64,000 nucleotides of DNA. It comes from Monosporascus cannonballus (lineage: Eukaryota > Ascomycota > Sordariomycetes > Xylariales). The position numbers and the translations under genes are program-made. A model generated the notes under the pieces. It was given only the letters and a program-made list of their open reading frames with translations, was not told where the DNA came from and did no database searches. Within the stretch, counting starts at the first letter, position 1, and each line of letters begins with the position of its first letter. Where the stretch lies: positions 1 to 64,000 of the forward strand of contig QJNS01000267.1 of the NCBI GenBank assembly GCA_004154925.1, written 5' to 3'. Shown piece after piece: positions 36,111 to 48,299 of the stretch.

Positions 36111-36171
36111 TTTTAACAGTATTAAATATTGCTTAAAATTTAATGGTATTACTGAATAAAAATTTGCAACG

Positions 36172-36543
36172 TATAACGGCTAAGCGGTTTAATTAATTAT
36201 TAAATCTTAATCGTACGGGTTTATATTAACAGGAATATCGTAGGAATTTAAGTAATGGATATAATAACGTATTACGTTTCGCAATACTAAAGGTGCTTTA
36301 AGTAACGACATATTATTACAAATTAACGTTATTTAAATTATGGAAATAATAAGCGTATATATCCTTTTTTTTGGCTTCATTATTCGTAATTACGCCGTTA
36401 GTGGTAATTACGATTATTTGGGATCACCTTTGATCACTAATAATCACTAGTTTAGCAGTGATCACCATTACGTAACCCGGGAGGTGGCCCGTGTGCTTCC
36501 TGCCTGACCGTTTCTTGAGACCGGAGCTTGTCGGGTCGTAACA
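36172..36543 (-). repeat. R5 5' LTR
   Basis: 372 bp. The 36420-36543 half is only weakly RIP-mutated and shows the CCCGGGAGGTGGCCCGTGTG segment. Ends GTAACA before TSD TGTTA. Confidence 0.92.
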
Positions 36544-36548
36544 TGTTA

Positions 36549-38294
36549 TCCCTTTTTCATAAATACCCGTTTATATTTGTTAATACTTTTTTAGATTATT
36601 AATGTATTTCACTGTATAATATTTCAAATTCATTATATTTGTGATTCTTGCCAGCATATGTATTTTCCCAATTAACGTAATTACTATGCAGTGTACTATA
36701 CTCTTTTTTTAATAAGTCATTAATCATACCGTATATTATACCGTATTATAATATATTTATATTATCCTTTTATATATCCTGCGACAATGTACAAATTTTT
36801 AAGTTAATAACATTTTATTTTCTAGTTTCATAGTCAATGCTAATTGAATATAAAAGTTCGTAATAACCTCTTTGTAATACTGTTTATAGAATGCTAAATT
36901 TAATGTTTTATAAATTAATATTTAGATTAATTATAAGAGTAAAAACCGTTTTAATCGGTGTTGACATTTGATGCTAATTTCATAACTATATTTATTAATT
37001 TTATTTTCGCCGATTTAATTAAAAAGAAATAAACCTTATTTTATATATTCGTATAATATGTTAATAAATAGATCTTTTTTAATTATTAAATACTAGGTAT
37101 TTCCATTGATTGAAATAAACGGCGTACATTTTATCGTATTGATCTAGAGATCCAAAGTCTCCCTTTTTTTATTTCTTTCTAGCATTTTTTCAATTATTTT
37201 TTAAGGTTTCTTACTATTATTAAAATAAATTTAAACCAGGTTGTTCTTTTCAAAAACCGTTCGCTTTTTTAATCTAGTTTTTAGTTTAATAAGCTATGTT
37301 TGTATTGATCGTAGAGTATATTAATATATTTCTTGTTTTTGTTAAGTAGGTTGTTATTCGGTTTAATAATTTCTTTATTCAGAATAAAGATATAGATATC
37401 ATGCTGTGGAAATGTCTTATAGGTATTTTGGTAATATTCTGTTTCACCAGAATTATAACACCTAATTTGGCTTTCATTTTTAAACTAAATCATTTCGAAT
37501 TGTAGCGGTTCTAGCGCTGTATTATGTAAATTGATAAATACGACTCGTTATCTTCTCTAATTTCTCTAGTAACCTTTTTATTCTACGGTAAATTCTTTTT
37601 TCTTTGTAAACTTTATATAATTTATTCTTAATTTTAATAACTTGAAACATATATTGATTTATTATATATATTCTAAGTAATTTAATAACTGCGTGTATTA
37701 TCTTTGCTTATATTTTTCTTGAATATGTATTAAGTTAATTATTACAATTAGGTTTAATGCATCCTACTTCAGCTATATCATATATGAATATAACCGCGTA
37801 TTTTAAAACTAAATCATTCTGTTAAATTTACAAGATTTACGGCCCAAAAATATATTTTCTACGAAGAATTTTATAATCTACGTTGAATTCATTTTTGAAG
37901 TTAGCATAATTGGAAACAATGATTTTAATTATTTTTACGATCGACATTTTCTTTTTCTACGTAATTTCTTGTCACGAGTGTGAATTATTATAAAAAATCT
38001 CCTATAAAATTCTATAACGACAGAAACTTAATCAAACATTGTATTTAAGTTTTGAAATTTGAAATAAATTTATACCTAAGTTAAAAAGCGATGAATATTG
38101 TTTTTTTGATTTTATAAATACACTTTTATAATGTAATATTTTAAAGCCGCTATTTTATATTACGACAATTCTTTCTTAAGTTGTAAATAACTAAGCATAA
38201 TTTATAAAATCCTTAATTTTCGCTTATGATTAAAATATTGAAATACTTTCTGCATTACAAATTTAACAATACCATCACATAGAAATTTACAATA
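36549..38294 (-). pseudogene. R1 gag-protease part, very decayed
   Basis: Starts where R1 was interrupted by R5. Its first ~250 bases align with R4 ~9,050-9,300 (TTGCCAGCAT against TTGCCGGCAT). The last ~70 bases before the LTR align with the R3/R4 sequence next to their 5' LTRs. No frame can be read with confidence. Confidence 0.5.
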
Positions 38295-38613
38295 TAAAAC
38301 GGTTTTAAGGTTTATTTAAATTTTAAATATTAATCTTACCAATTTGTCTTAATAAACATGCTATTAAATTTTAAACAATAAAAATAAATATTGTATATTT
38401 TTTAATTTCATAAATATTCTGAACAATAAATGATATTATAAATTAAATTTATTTAAATGGCGAATTTAACGACTATATTTCTTTATAAATATTTATTCGC
38501 TTATTCCTTGTAAGTTAATGATTTCGCTTATAGACTTATTTCTAGTAAGTTAGTAATCTATTTCGCATTTTAACTCACTCTGTTTCTTAGTTATAGCCTA
38601 CCCTGTGATAATA
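38295..38613 (-). repeat. R1 5' LTR, decayed
   Basis: Starts at TATAAAACGG (TGTGACGG-type with two extra A) and carries two decayed 35-bp palindromic units around 38500-38570 (TCGCTTAT..CTTGTAAGTTAATGAT type). The last ~60 bp are shortened or rearranged compared with R4, so the right boundary is approximate. Confidence 0.6.
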
Positions 38614-41600
38614 TATAGCGCCCAATATTTTGACATATAAAATCCCAAATTTACTTATAATATATTAATAAAAATAAAAATTAAAAAGTAATAATATTAA
38701 AATACTGATTAGAGCATAAATAAACTGTATAAAAAGGTTTCAAAAATGAATTCTTTCTAATATAATCAAACGAATAAAACGAGATAAAGTTTAAAAAGGC
38801 TGTAAAAAAGAGAATAGAATTCACATTAAAAATAAAATTATTATTAATTTCGAAAATCGAAATAATAAAAGGAAATAAACGTACTGTTAAATGTTTTAGA
38901 ATGAAAGTAAAAGAAACAATACGAGTAAGTTAAAAATCAATTGAAAACTTGCTCTTTTTCTCTAATAAAAAATAAGGAACTATTTATACAGCAATTACAC
39001 GTTAACACCTTTGTATTTATGGGGCGAAAATAATATATAGAATAATTAATGTCTTTTTAATAATACTTATATTTCTTTAGCCTTTACTATAACCTTTTTC
39101 TTTTGAGGCTTTTAATTTTAAAAGACTTTTCCGCAACTGTTTTATTATGTACTATAATTGATGACATATTTTTATTAAAAGATTGTAATTATTTGATAAC
39201 GAATAAAAATATTTAATAATAAATAATGAAATATAGTGGGTCAATCCTTTTTGAAATAAATAATATATTTAGGAAGATTTATAACAAAATAACTAAAGTA
39301 CTGAAATTTCTCCCGATAGAAAATCCTTACCGCCTTTGGATATACCGTTTTTAACATATATAAATTCTTTTTTCTTTAATCTTAGCTTTTTCAATTAATA
39401 TTTATACGTTCGCTAGTATATAATGTATTATTTATTCGTCACCAATGTTTTCTACATTCGTTATATGTCTTTATCTATTTCCTTTATTAATTAATATCAA
39501 AGTAAACTTTTATTCGTATTTCGTTTTTACTTTGACTTTTTCGGTTTTCGATATAACCTTTTACGAATTTCTTTAAATTGTTTCCGAAATAAGCTTTTTT
39601 TAAAAAAAGTAAACGTATATTTATAAAATTTCTTTAATAACTTTCCAATTTTTCGTTATCAATTTGCTTTAAGACCGATTGCAAAATTGTGTATTTCGGT
39701 TATATTATAATTATAGTTCGTATACTGGCTTATCGTTACGAAATTAATAAACCCTTCAAAATACCGATAAATAAATTATTTTCCGAAATAATAATATCGT
39801 TAGAATAAAAATAAATTTACTACGTTATTATTGTTTGAAAATAATATGATCAATTCATAAAAATATGTTCCGAGTTTTTTCTATCCGTTAATATTCGATT
39901 TTGCGAAAACTTTTTAAAACTTACTTAAATTAAAGTTATAAGCGAAAATAAAATTTAGGCTTTTAAAAAGAATCATACGTTATAAAAAAAGGAATTAATT
40001 CTTTCATTTCTTTATAAGTTTTTCCTAGTATAACTTATAAACCGAAAAAGCTTAAATTAATATTAAATTCAAATTTAATAATAATTTATTAAATATATCA
40101 AGAAACTACAAATACTTTTCGTTATTAGTTCGTAACGAATTGCATAATTAATTTCCTATTAGGTAAATATTAATTGTTTTGTAATCATCGCAGATATTTT
40201 CCAAGTCTGTTACTCGAAGTTTTTACCGGATAATAACATTATCGTTTTAAGTTTATAGGTTATTTCCTTATAGATTTTTTAAGAGGATATTAAATAGGTG
40301 AAGAATATCCATGCCATTTTTATGTACGTATTTAACGATTATTCTGTTATAATTCATAGTAACTTTATGTAAAAAGAAATGTTAAATATATTATTAATAT
40401 CTTTATATAATATAATGCTTTAGCAGAAGGATTAATTGGAATATCAATATTAACGATGACATTTAGACCACTCTACGACAAGTAAATAATTTCTATTTCG
40501 AAATATCCGACGAAATATAAATATCTTATTAAAAATGAATATATTTAAAGGTCTGGCGGTATCGCTTCTAGTAAATAATACGTAATAAGTAAGTTTTTTT
40601 AATTTACAATTCTTTGAATATCTCGTATTTCTTTCAAAATTCTTTATTTCCTTTAATTCTTTCTACTTTTATGACGTTTTATAGGAGATAATAAATGCCT
40701 TTAAGAAGTTATTACGAGGCGTTTATATATTCAGTTTGAAAAACAAGTTTTCTTATTTTATCAGATATTATTTATTTATTACGATCTTTTCGGTACTCTA
40801 AAACTTGTTTTATTTCGTAATATTTTTCTTCTCTTCTTAAAGTTATTTTTATTATATGAAACTTTCAATATTTATATATAAAGCGTTACATATTTTGTTA
40901 CATACAAATAAAGGTCCTATTTTATAAATTAATATCGAATTTATAACTTTTTTAATTTAAAAGAATTAAATGTATATATCGAAAAAACTTCTTTTTCAGT
41001 ATTTATTAATCAATATATTTAATAAAAACCTTTACTTTTTACTTTTTTTAACTTGTTTTATAAGGCGGCTTTTATTAAAATATTTTATCCGTATTTTATT
41101 CTTTATAAATTTAGTTTTATAACATTTTTTTCATTGTTATAACTATGTTTAGGTTATTTTAATAAAATCTTGAAATATTTTGTCATAAAATAGATGGTTT
41201 CTGGAATTCGTAATATATATCCGCAAGATATTTCAGCGATTATCATTTTAATTATAAAATAATAATTGTTATTATATATAAATTATATTGTTAATACATA
41301 TAACGCTTAGTATACTTAATTTAACGTATACAATATTTGTAAGTAATCTTCTTAAAATTAGTTTCAACGTTTCGATTATTTATTTTTTTATTAACAAAAA
41401 CGCTACATTCAATTTCGGTTTAATCGTATATAATTCGTAAAATTCTTTTGAAATATTATTAAGCAGTACGTAATTAGCGGTAAAACTTAGATTAATAAAA
41501 GAACTCTATTACTTAACAATATGATAAAATAACAGTTGAATGAAATTATTATTAATAGATTTTGTTATTATTACCAAATAATAAATAAGTCTTGTTGTTG

Positions 41601-43054
41601 TAGTTGTTATGATATAAATAACGTTACAATATTTTTCGATATACAGCTTTAAAACGAACGACAAATGCGTAACAGAATTTATATTAATTTCGTTAAATAA
41701 GCAATATAAAACCGATATTAAAAAGGAATTTTTATAAGATTAATAAAAGGCGACTTTAAATTTTTAATTTTCTGTTTTTATATTTTTCTAATAGTTCTTT
41801 CGAATTCTTCGTTCATACGGTTTAGTAAAATCGAAATTTCTTTATTAGAAAAAGATTATATTATTAATTTACGAGCCGTTTACGTAAATCCAAATTTTAT
41901 CACGTATAAATTACGCTTTTATATCGTAATTAATTAATATATATATTTAATAACTCATAAACAGCTTCTTATTTTACATCTTTCAAAAGTTTGGTTTCGT
42001 AACCTCTACTTAAAATAAATTTGTGTTTTTATTATAATTTACAATTAAATATAATATATTAGGTTTTTTGTATTAATAATATCGTTTCGACAATATCGTT
42101 TACGTTCTATTACTATAAAATGATTAAAACGAATAATTCGTAATATATAATTATAATTTATATATCTTTTATTTTTTAAAATATTTTTAACCGCTTTATT
42201 TTCAGGCTTATATATATTTGCTTTTACCCAAATATTTACGGTTATATTAATAGAGCAATGAATATTTATAATATTAATAGTTAATTAAGATATATTGTTC
42301 TTGATAGTTTTTATTATTAATTGAATATTATTTTTAAGGCTTTTTAAATATCGTTATTTACTAACAAATTAAACGCTTTTAATATATAATAAATTAGGTT
42401 ATCTTTTGCTTATAATATTTATAAATGAATAAATCTTTTCTAATAGTAATTTTGGAAACATAAATATTATCAAATAACAATAAATTTTATAAATTTTTAA
42501 TAAAATTATCTTAATAATACTTTCGAGTATATATATTTCGATAGTAATAAATATCAATAAATTAAGATACTAAAATCATTTTTAAAATAAAAAGTGTTTG
42601 GAATATTTTAAACGTTATTTTTGACGAAAAAAATAATTATATAAAACATTTATCTTTTTCGCGAAATTGATCAGTTAACCGTATAAATAATTTTGATATA
42701 TATTCACAAAGTATAGAATTTTAAAACTGCAGATATATAAAACTTATATTTTTTTATATTCGTATAACACATTTACTTTCTTAGATTTTAGAATCGTTCG
42801 CGAATATATATTTTTTATATTATTAAACTTTTTTTATATAGTAATATATCGTTATAAAAAAGTATATATAAGCTTTTCATCAAATTCCTTAAAATTAAAT
42901 AAATACAGGTTTAAAATATAATTAAGATATTAAAAAATGGAAACGGTACTATAAAATTTTTTAAAAACATATATTTCGTTTTAAAACTGGTTTTTATTTA
43001 TCAATTCTTTTAATATATATTCTACGGTACGCACCTTTTAAATTTAATTTTGTA
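38614..43054. other. Strongly decayed AT-rich DNA, no readable gene
   Basis: Composition and stop density are those of old RIP-mutated repeats. The only structure I can support is an imperfect direct repeat: ~39010-39090 resembles ~47300-47385 (shared CTTAATAATxCTTxxxxTTCTTTAG). The distance is ~6.5 kb after removing the Fot1-like transposon. These may be remnants of two LTRs of another element; internal RT or integrase motifs were not found. Confidence 0.3.
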
Positions 43055-44899
43055 TAACGTACGAGACAAGCTTGCGGGACAGATAAGCTCGCGGGATACC
43101 TTTTCCAATATTCCAATTACCTAAAATTAATTATTTATTTTTTCACAACTATAATATGGAATAACTTACGAAAGTATTATAAATAAATTTAGCCGTTTAA
43201 GCTAAAAACAAGAACCCGAACCTTAGTTATAAAAAGCTTAATTCTATTTATAACGTCTCGTATTTAACTATAAAAGCGCGATTTAACGGCAGATACGCCC
43301 GAGCCGATATTATCGTCTATTTGCGAAAATTAATACCGATCGAAAAAAATCTATTATCGAGAAAATCCTTAACCTAAATGCGCAAACGTTTCCTATCCGA
43401 TTTTAATACGTTAAAAATATGGCAAATTTACTGCTTGCCTAATGCGTTACGATAAGCGTCGAAATTAAATAGGCGTCGAATTTTGTACGACGGCAAAAAA
43501 GATCTAGATATGTCTAAATCGGAAAATCGATTATTAACGGACCTTATACGAAAATCCAGAAATATTTCGTAAATGGTTCGAACTTGTTCGGGTTATAATC
43601 GTAAAATACTGTATCGCAAAAAAGGATATCTATAACTTCGACGAACCGGATTTTTTAAAAAGACGTTTTATAGTATCGGGCATAGTAATTATAAGTATTG
43701 AAAAACGTAAAAATCCTAAACAAACGCAATAAGGTAATCGGGAATGGGTTATAGTTTTATAAGTTATTAATTCGCTAAGTTGAGCTTTGTCGTCATTTAT
43801 TATATTGGCGGGAAAAACCTATTTTATTTCCTGGTATTGCGATAATTTATTGTCAGCCGACTAGAAAAACAATATTAATCCTTATAGTTAAATAAAAACC
43901 GAATTAGGTTTAAAATAGATTTAGTATTTTAACAAATATATACGGACGCGAATAAAAAAATGGAAACGTTTATGTATTTTCGACGGCCACGAAAATTACT
44001 ATTCGATCGAATTCGAAAAATATTACGCGAATAACGACATTATTGCTTTTTATATATTTGCGCATTCTTTCCATCGACTTTAACCTTTTAATGTATTTTA
44101 TTCGCTTTATATCGAAAGTTTAATACAACGTTACTATATTCATATCGCGAAAAAAGATTTCCTCGCCGATTTTTACAACGCGTTCAAAGCTGTTATAACG
44201 TCCGATAATATCAAATCCGAATTTACAAAAGCTAAATTTGTTCCATTCGATCTTAATAAGGTTTTTTCCGAATTGGACGTTTCTGCGATTATACCTATAC
44301 CAACGGTCTCGCCGTTTACCTCCGCTAATTTTATTTCCCTACCCTGAAAGTCCTTAAAAATATCTATAAACTAACGAAATAACGACGTTACTTGCAAAAA
44401 CGGATTAGAAATTATCAAAGTAACTCGTTAACAAAAATAGTAAATTTAGTTACTCCTTTAACGAAAAGTAACTTGTTATTTTTGTACGAAATTACTTTTT
44501 TTCGAGAAAAATAGCTCAATTACGCGAAACGAACCATATCTTAAATAAATATTGGAAAACGAAGAACAAACATTTTTAAGAAAGAGAAATACTTATTATA
44601 CAGAAGAGATAAGTTCTTTTGGCCCAAAAGGAAAAATGTGATGAAAAATACAGCTAATTGTAATTAAAGGTAGTCGTTATAAAAGGGTTAAAACGAAAAA
44701 ACGAAAATATGGCGTTTGCGGTAAGCCCGGATATAATGCGTGTACTTATAAAAAAGCTGTACATACGTTTAGCGATAAAGAATCCGATTAATTTGAATTA
44801 ATTTATTGCATTATAATTGATTAATTTGAATTGTTTGTTATAAGGTGCCAAAAAGTGTCCTGCGAGCTTATCTGTCCCGCGAACCTGTCTAATACGTTA
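43055..44899 (+). mobile_element. Fot1/pogo-like Tc1-mariner DNA transposon
   Basis: 1845 bp, typical of Fot1/Pot2-type elements. Inverted ends of ~44 bp (43055-43098 and 44856-44899) share TAACGTA and the core CGGGACAGATAAGCTCGC. Differences are mostly transitions. It is flanked by TA on both sides (43053-43054, 44900-44901). The ends keep normal composition while the body is RIP-mutated. A transposase pseudogene fills the element. Confidence 0.87.
43190..44810 (+). pseudogene. Fot1/pogo-like transposase with C-terminal zinc knuckle, inactivated
   Basis: Conceptual reading shows, in order: a helix-turn-helix part (R-L-N-G-R-Y-A-R-A-D); the DDE-type nuclease; and a C-terminal K-Y-G-V-C-G-K-P-G-Y-N-A-C-T-Y block that is a CCHC knuckle with Cys/His turned to Tyr. 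Catalytic codons are in the same frame: N-F-D-E (Asp 43640-43642), F-D-G-H-E (Asp 43982-43984), and P-F-N-V with Asn at 44090-44092 where Asp is expected. The second and third acids are 35 residues apart, as in Fot1. The Asp-to-Asn change is one RIP step. Many TAG/TAA stops at Gln and Trp positions. Confidence 0.82.
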
Positions 44900-47607
44900 T
44901 ACGTAAATAATTATTAAGCAAGATAAAATTTGTTATTATAAAGATGATAATTTATGGCTTTTGCAAATTATCCAATTTAACTTTTTATAACCGATTTAAA
45001 AACGCAACATATTTCTAGCTTCAAGACATATAATATAAAGATTTTAATTAAGTTATTATTATATCGAATATATTCTTTTAGGTAATTTTAAAAAGGTTTT
45101 AAAAAATTTAAGTCTTTTTTTAAAAATAAATATACAGGATTTATAAAAGTCTTTTTCAATCGAATAAATCTATTATATGTTTATATAATAATCAGGGTGG
45201 TAATTTAATCATTATCTTTTTGAAAAGTATATCGAGATAATTTTATAATATATTTTTCGTATTATTTTTCATTTTGTCGGTGTACGTCTTTTATGATATT
45301 TATGTAATAATATATATACCATAATTATTACGGTTGAAATAAATGTATTATTTCGTATTATTATTGTTAAAGTAACAAGTTTAATATTTTTACGTTTTAA
45401 TACAGAGCTTTATTTAGAAAATACATAATTAATAACCGCATTGAACTTTCGAAATCATGGATATATTGTTATATGATTCAGTGTTTTTTATTTTTGAAAT
45501 AACGATATAAAGCAATTTTAATTCCGCAATATTAGACGAATATATAATTTAAGTTTATAACGTAATTTATCCGTATGTCGTAATAAAAATGTTTTTAAAA
45601 AATGTTTAATTTTAGTCTATATTTTAATTAATGTAATTACTCGTTGCTTTAAATATTTTGTGTTATATCGTATTATAATTTGTGTATATATTTATGTTAT
45701 TATAAAACTATATTTATTAATATTTGTTAGGTAATTTTAAAAAAATATATACGTACCGAAAAACGTTTTTTATTGACGCAAATTATATATAAGGTTTACA
45801 TTAACATTTATTAAAAGTTTTTTTGCTTAATTCGTTTAGAAATAACCTTTTTTTATTACAACCGAAAAACGTCGTATAGGAGTAATAGCTACATATGGAG
45901 GTTTTTAACATAATAACCGTAAATATATTTTCCAGTTATATCTATTATATTTCAATATTTTTTCAAATTATTGAAATATAGAATAACTCATGTTTTTAAC
46001 TTTAAAATAGATTTCTTATATTACCTTTAACGGTTGTTTATAGAGTATAATCATATTTGTTATACGATTCGAATTTTGTAACGAATGTAAGATTTGATTT
46101 CATTATGAGGTTTTAAAAATATATCGGTTTAATTATAATGTAATAAAGTTTTTTAAAATGAAAACTGGAAATAATAATTTTATATTTAAACATCGTTTAT
46201 AAATTATTTTTAAATTTTATATAAAATAGTTACGCGTAAAAAATTATTTACGTAAAAGCTTAGCCCCATAGTAAAACGATATATCGAAAAATCATCTCGC
46301 TTTCTTATAAAAATACAATAAATATTGATGTATATTATTATTAAAAAATATCGATGATTTTATCCAGTTTTTGATATATTTTATTAAGTTTTATATCGGC
46401 AAATACAAATCGTCGTAACGTATTTCCGCAACCATTTTTGAAAATTATTTTTCACATTAGCTAATTTATAAAACCAACGTAATGAAAATGTCATATTTTA
46501 ATTTTCGCGATTTGAGTGTTTTCAAATAATATCTAATAAACGTCTATAACTAAATTAAATATAACGTACATTAATGGATAACATATTTCGCAAAACTATA
46601 ACGAAAGCCTTTAATTATCGAAAATAATATCCAGTTACGTTCTAAAATCCTTTTAATTTAAGCAAGTTTTATCTTAATACTTCACATTAAATAAAGTTTA
46701 AACAATTTATTTCCTCTTTTATTTGTTGTTAAATTTTAATACGTCTGCCGATAAATAATTTAAATCTTTTAGTATTCGAGTTTATCAGGTATATAATACA
46801 GAGAAATTATAATTTCCGAATCATATATAATAAAGCTATTATTAACTGTTACAAAACTTAACCTCGAAAAAATAAATAAAGAATTTGTTATATCGTCGTT
46901 AAAAACGAGTAACTTCATATATAATTATTAAGCCTTACTGTTTTACTGCAAACGTTATTATTTTTTTCGTAAAGATCTTCTATAAATATTGATATTTCTT
47001 TAAATAACTATTTTCCTATTCGTTAAGCTATTACCGAGACCCAAATAAGGTAAACTTAGATTCCAAAGTTTAAGTAAACATAATAATCGAGATAACCGAT
47101 TTTTCGTCGTTCGGGATTATAATGATATTACTTACTTCTTACAGTTTAATCGAAATAAAAAAAAATCAATTTACGAAATATTTTAAAATCAAAATTAAAC
47201 GAACAATTTGAGTATATTAAAACTTTATTTAAAATTTGCCTTGGTTTTACTTAAAAAAATAAGCAATTATTAATAAAATATTCACCTCGTAATAAGGTTA
47301 TAGTTATTGCATAGAAATAATTTATAAAATGCTTAGCGTCTTCTTAATAATGCTTGCACTTCTTTAGGCTCTAACAGATAATATATGTAAATATTATTAT
47401 TTTTAATATAAACCTAAATATTATATATAATTAATTATTTCTAAGCTTATAAACACCTCATATTTGAAGACAAACATATAGTTATTAACTAAAAAAATGA
47501 TTTAAAAATATATACTATTATATCTAAGAACCTTTGATTTTAAATAATGATATATTTATTAAATATTTATATGGTCAATATAGATATAGACGAAAAATCG
47601 AAATTAA
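44900..47607. other. AT-rich decayed DNA, no readable gene
   Basis: No ORF, LTR end or polymerase motif could be supported. The right part (47300-47385) is the partner of the direct repeat near 39050. The RT of the plus-strand element whose integrase is at 48300 should lie in this area if that element was once complete, but I could not read it. Confidence 0.25.
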
Positions 47608-47735
47608 TATTATGGCCGCATTACGTCATTACGTTCCCAGAGCAAAAGATCTGCGAAATGATGGCAATCGTAGCAAGTATTCTAATGCTTACAGTAGTAT
47701 AAGCGCTCGCGTCATCGCTACGTTGCTTGGACCGT
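47608..47735. other. Short patch of normal-composition DNA
   Basis: About 120 bp with CpA, TpG and CpG in normal amounts (ATGGCCGCATTACGTC to GTTGCTTGGACCG), between heavily RIP-mutated flanks. A 67-codon frame (47534-47737) covers it but has no known motif, and I do not call a gene. It could be a short insertion too small to trigger RIP, or the end of a short inverted-repeat element. Confidence 0.35.
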
Positions 47736-47804
47736 AACGTATAATATATATAATATTAAATTTTAAATATTTTTCAACATACGAAAGATTAATATATATT
47801 TTAA

Positions 47805-48125
47805 TAATTACGATTCAAAAGTTTAAACAATTATTAAATTATAATCGCAATGGTTTATATTCAATAAAATATAATAAATATTTCAATAATATACCAGTGT
47901 TGTTATATATCATAATATCAAAAATATTTTAAATAATAAAATTATAATAGACATTAATATTATTTAAATTTCACCCGAATTAATAAACATATTTCCATAT
48001 TAAGCTATTTTAATAATCGAATAATATTTTGTTTATGATTTTTAAATTATAATTAAGTTACTCGTATTTAATTATTGGTTGAAAATAGTCCAACCGATTT
48101 CGTTCGACAATTTTATATTATATAA
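47805..48125 (-). repeat. Decayed LTR of the R family
   Basis: The first ~90 bp align with the conserved LTR end (CAATTATTAAATTATAATCG against CAATTATTAAACCTTAGTCG, then GGTTTATATT), followed by ATTATTTAAATTTC-type sequence. The far end near 48125 is unclear. It lies just upstream of the integrase remnant of a plus-strand chromovirus and has no detectable TSD. Confidence 0.55.
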
Positions 48126-48299
48126 TCTTTTACCAAAAACGGAGATATTTAATATTTTTTCACGATCGTTTTTTTATATATTTAAGCGTTAGACAATGAT
48201 ATGATTTCGTCTTTTCTGAGATTTTAGTTTGTAAAAATTCTTTTATTTGTTAATTTTTTTAATTACTAAATTGTCTTTTTTCCACCTATTTATTGTATT

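Larger units (their letters stand above)
29824..36543 (-). mobile_element. R5: complete chromovirus-type LTR retrotransposon in R1
   Basis: 6720 bp with perfect TSD TGTTA (29819-29823, 36544-36548). 3' LTR 29824-30198, internal 30199-36171, 5' LTR 36172-36543. R1 sequence resumes on each side in the order of R4. It carries the same gag-pol and antisense-gene layout as R2-R4, but its gag begins differently (Met-Ser-Thr-Asn). Confidence 0.92.
2060..38613 (-). mobile_element. R1: outermost chromovirus-type LTR retrotransposon, split by R2 and R5
   Basis: Its parts are: 3' LTR 2060-2440; internal DNA 2441-2991, 26429-29818 and 36549-38294; 5' LTR ~38295-38613. Continuity across each insertion is shown by comparison with R4. 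The chromodomain/antisense-gene junction stops at 2991 and resumes at 26429, and the region matching R4 ~9,000 stops at 29818 and resumes at 36549. With inserts removed it is ~6.4 kb, like the other copies. It is the most decayed copy: CpG is largely gone at 27,000-29,800, which fits it being the oldest. Flanking 5-mers (CTCAA left, TATAG right) do not match, so the right end or the original TSD is uncertain. Confidence 0.75.
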
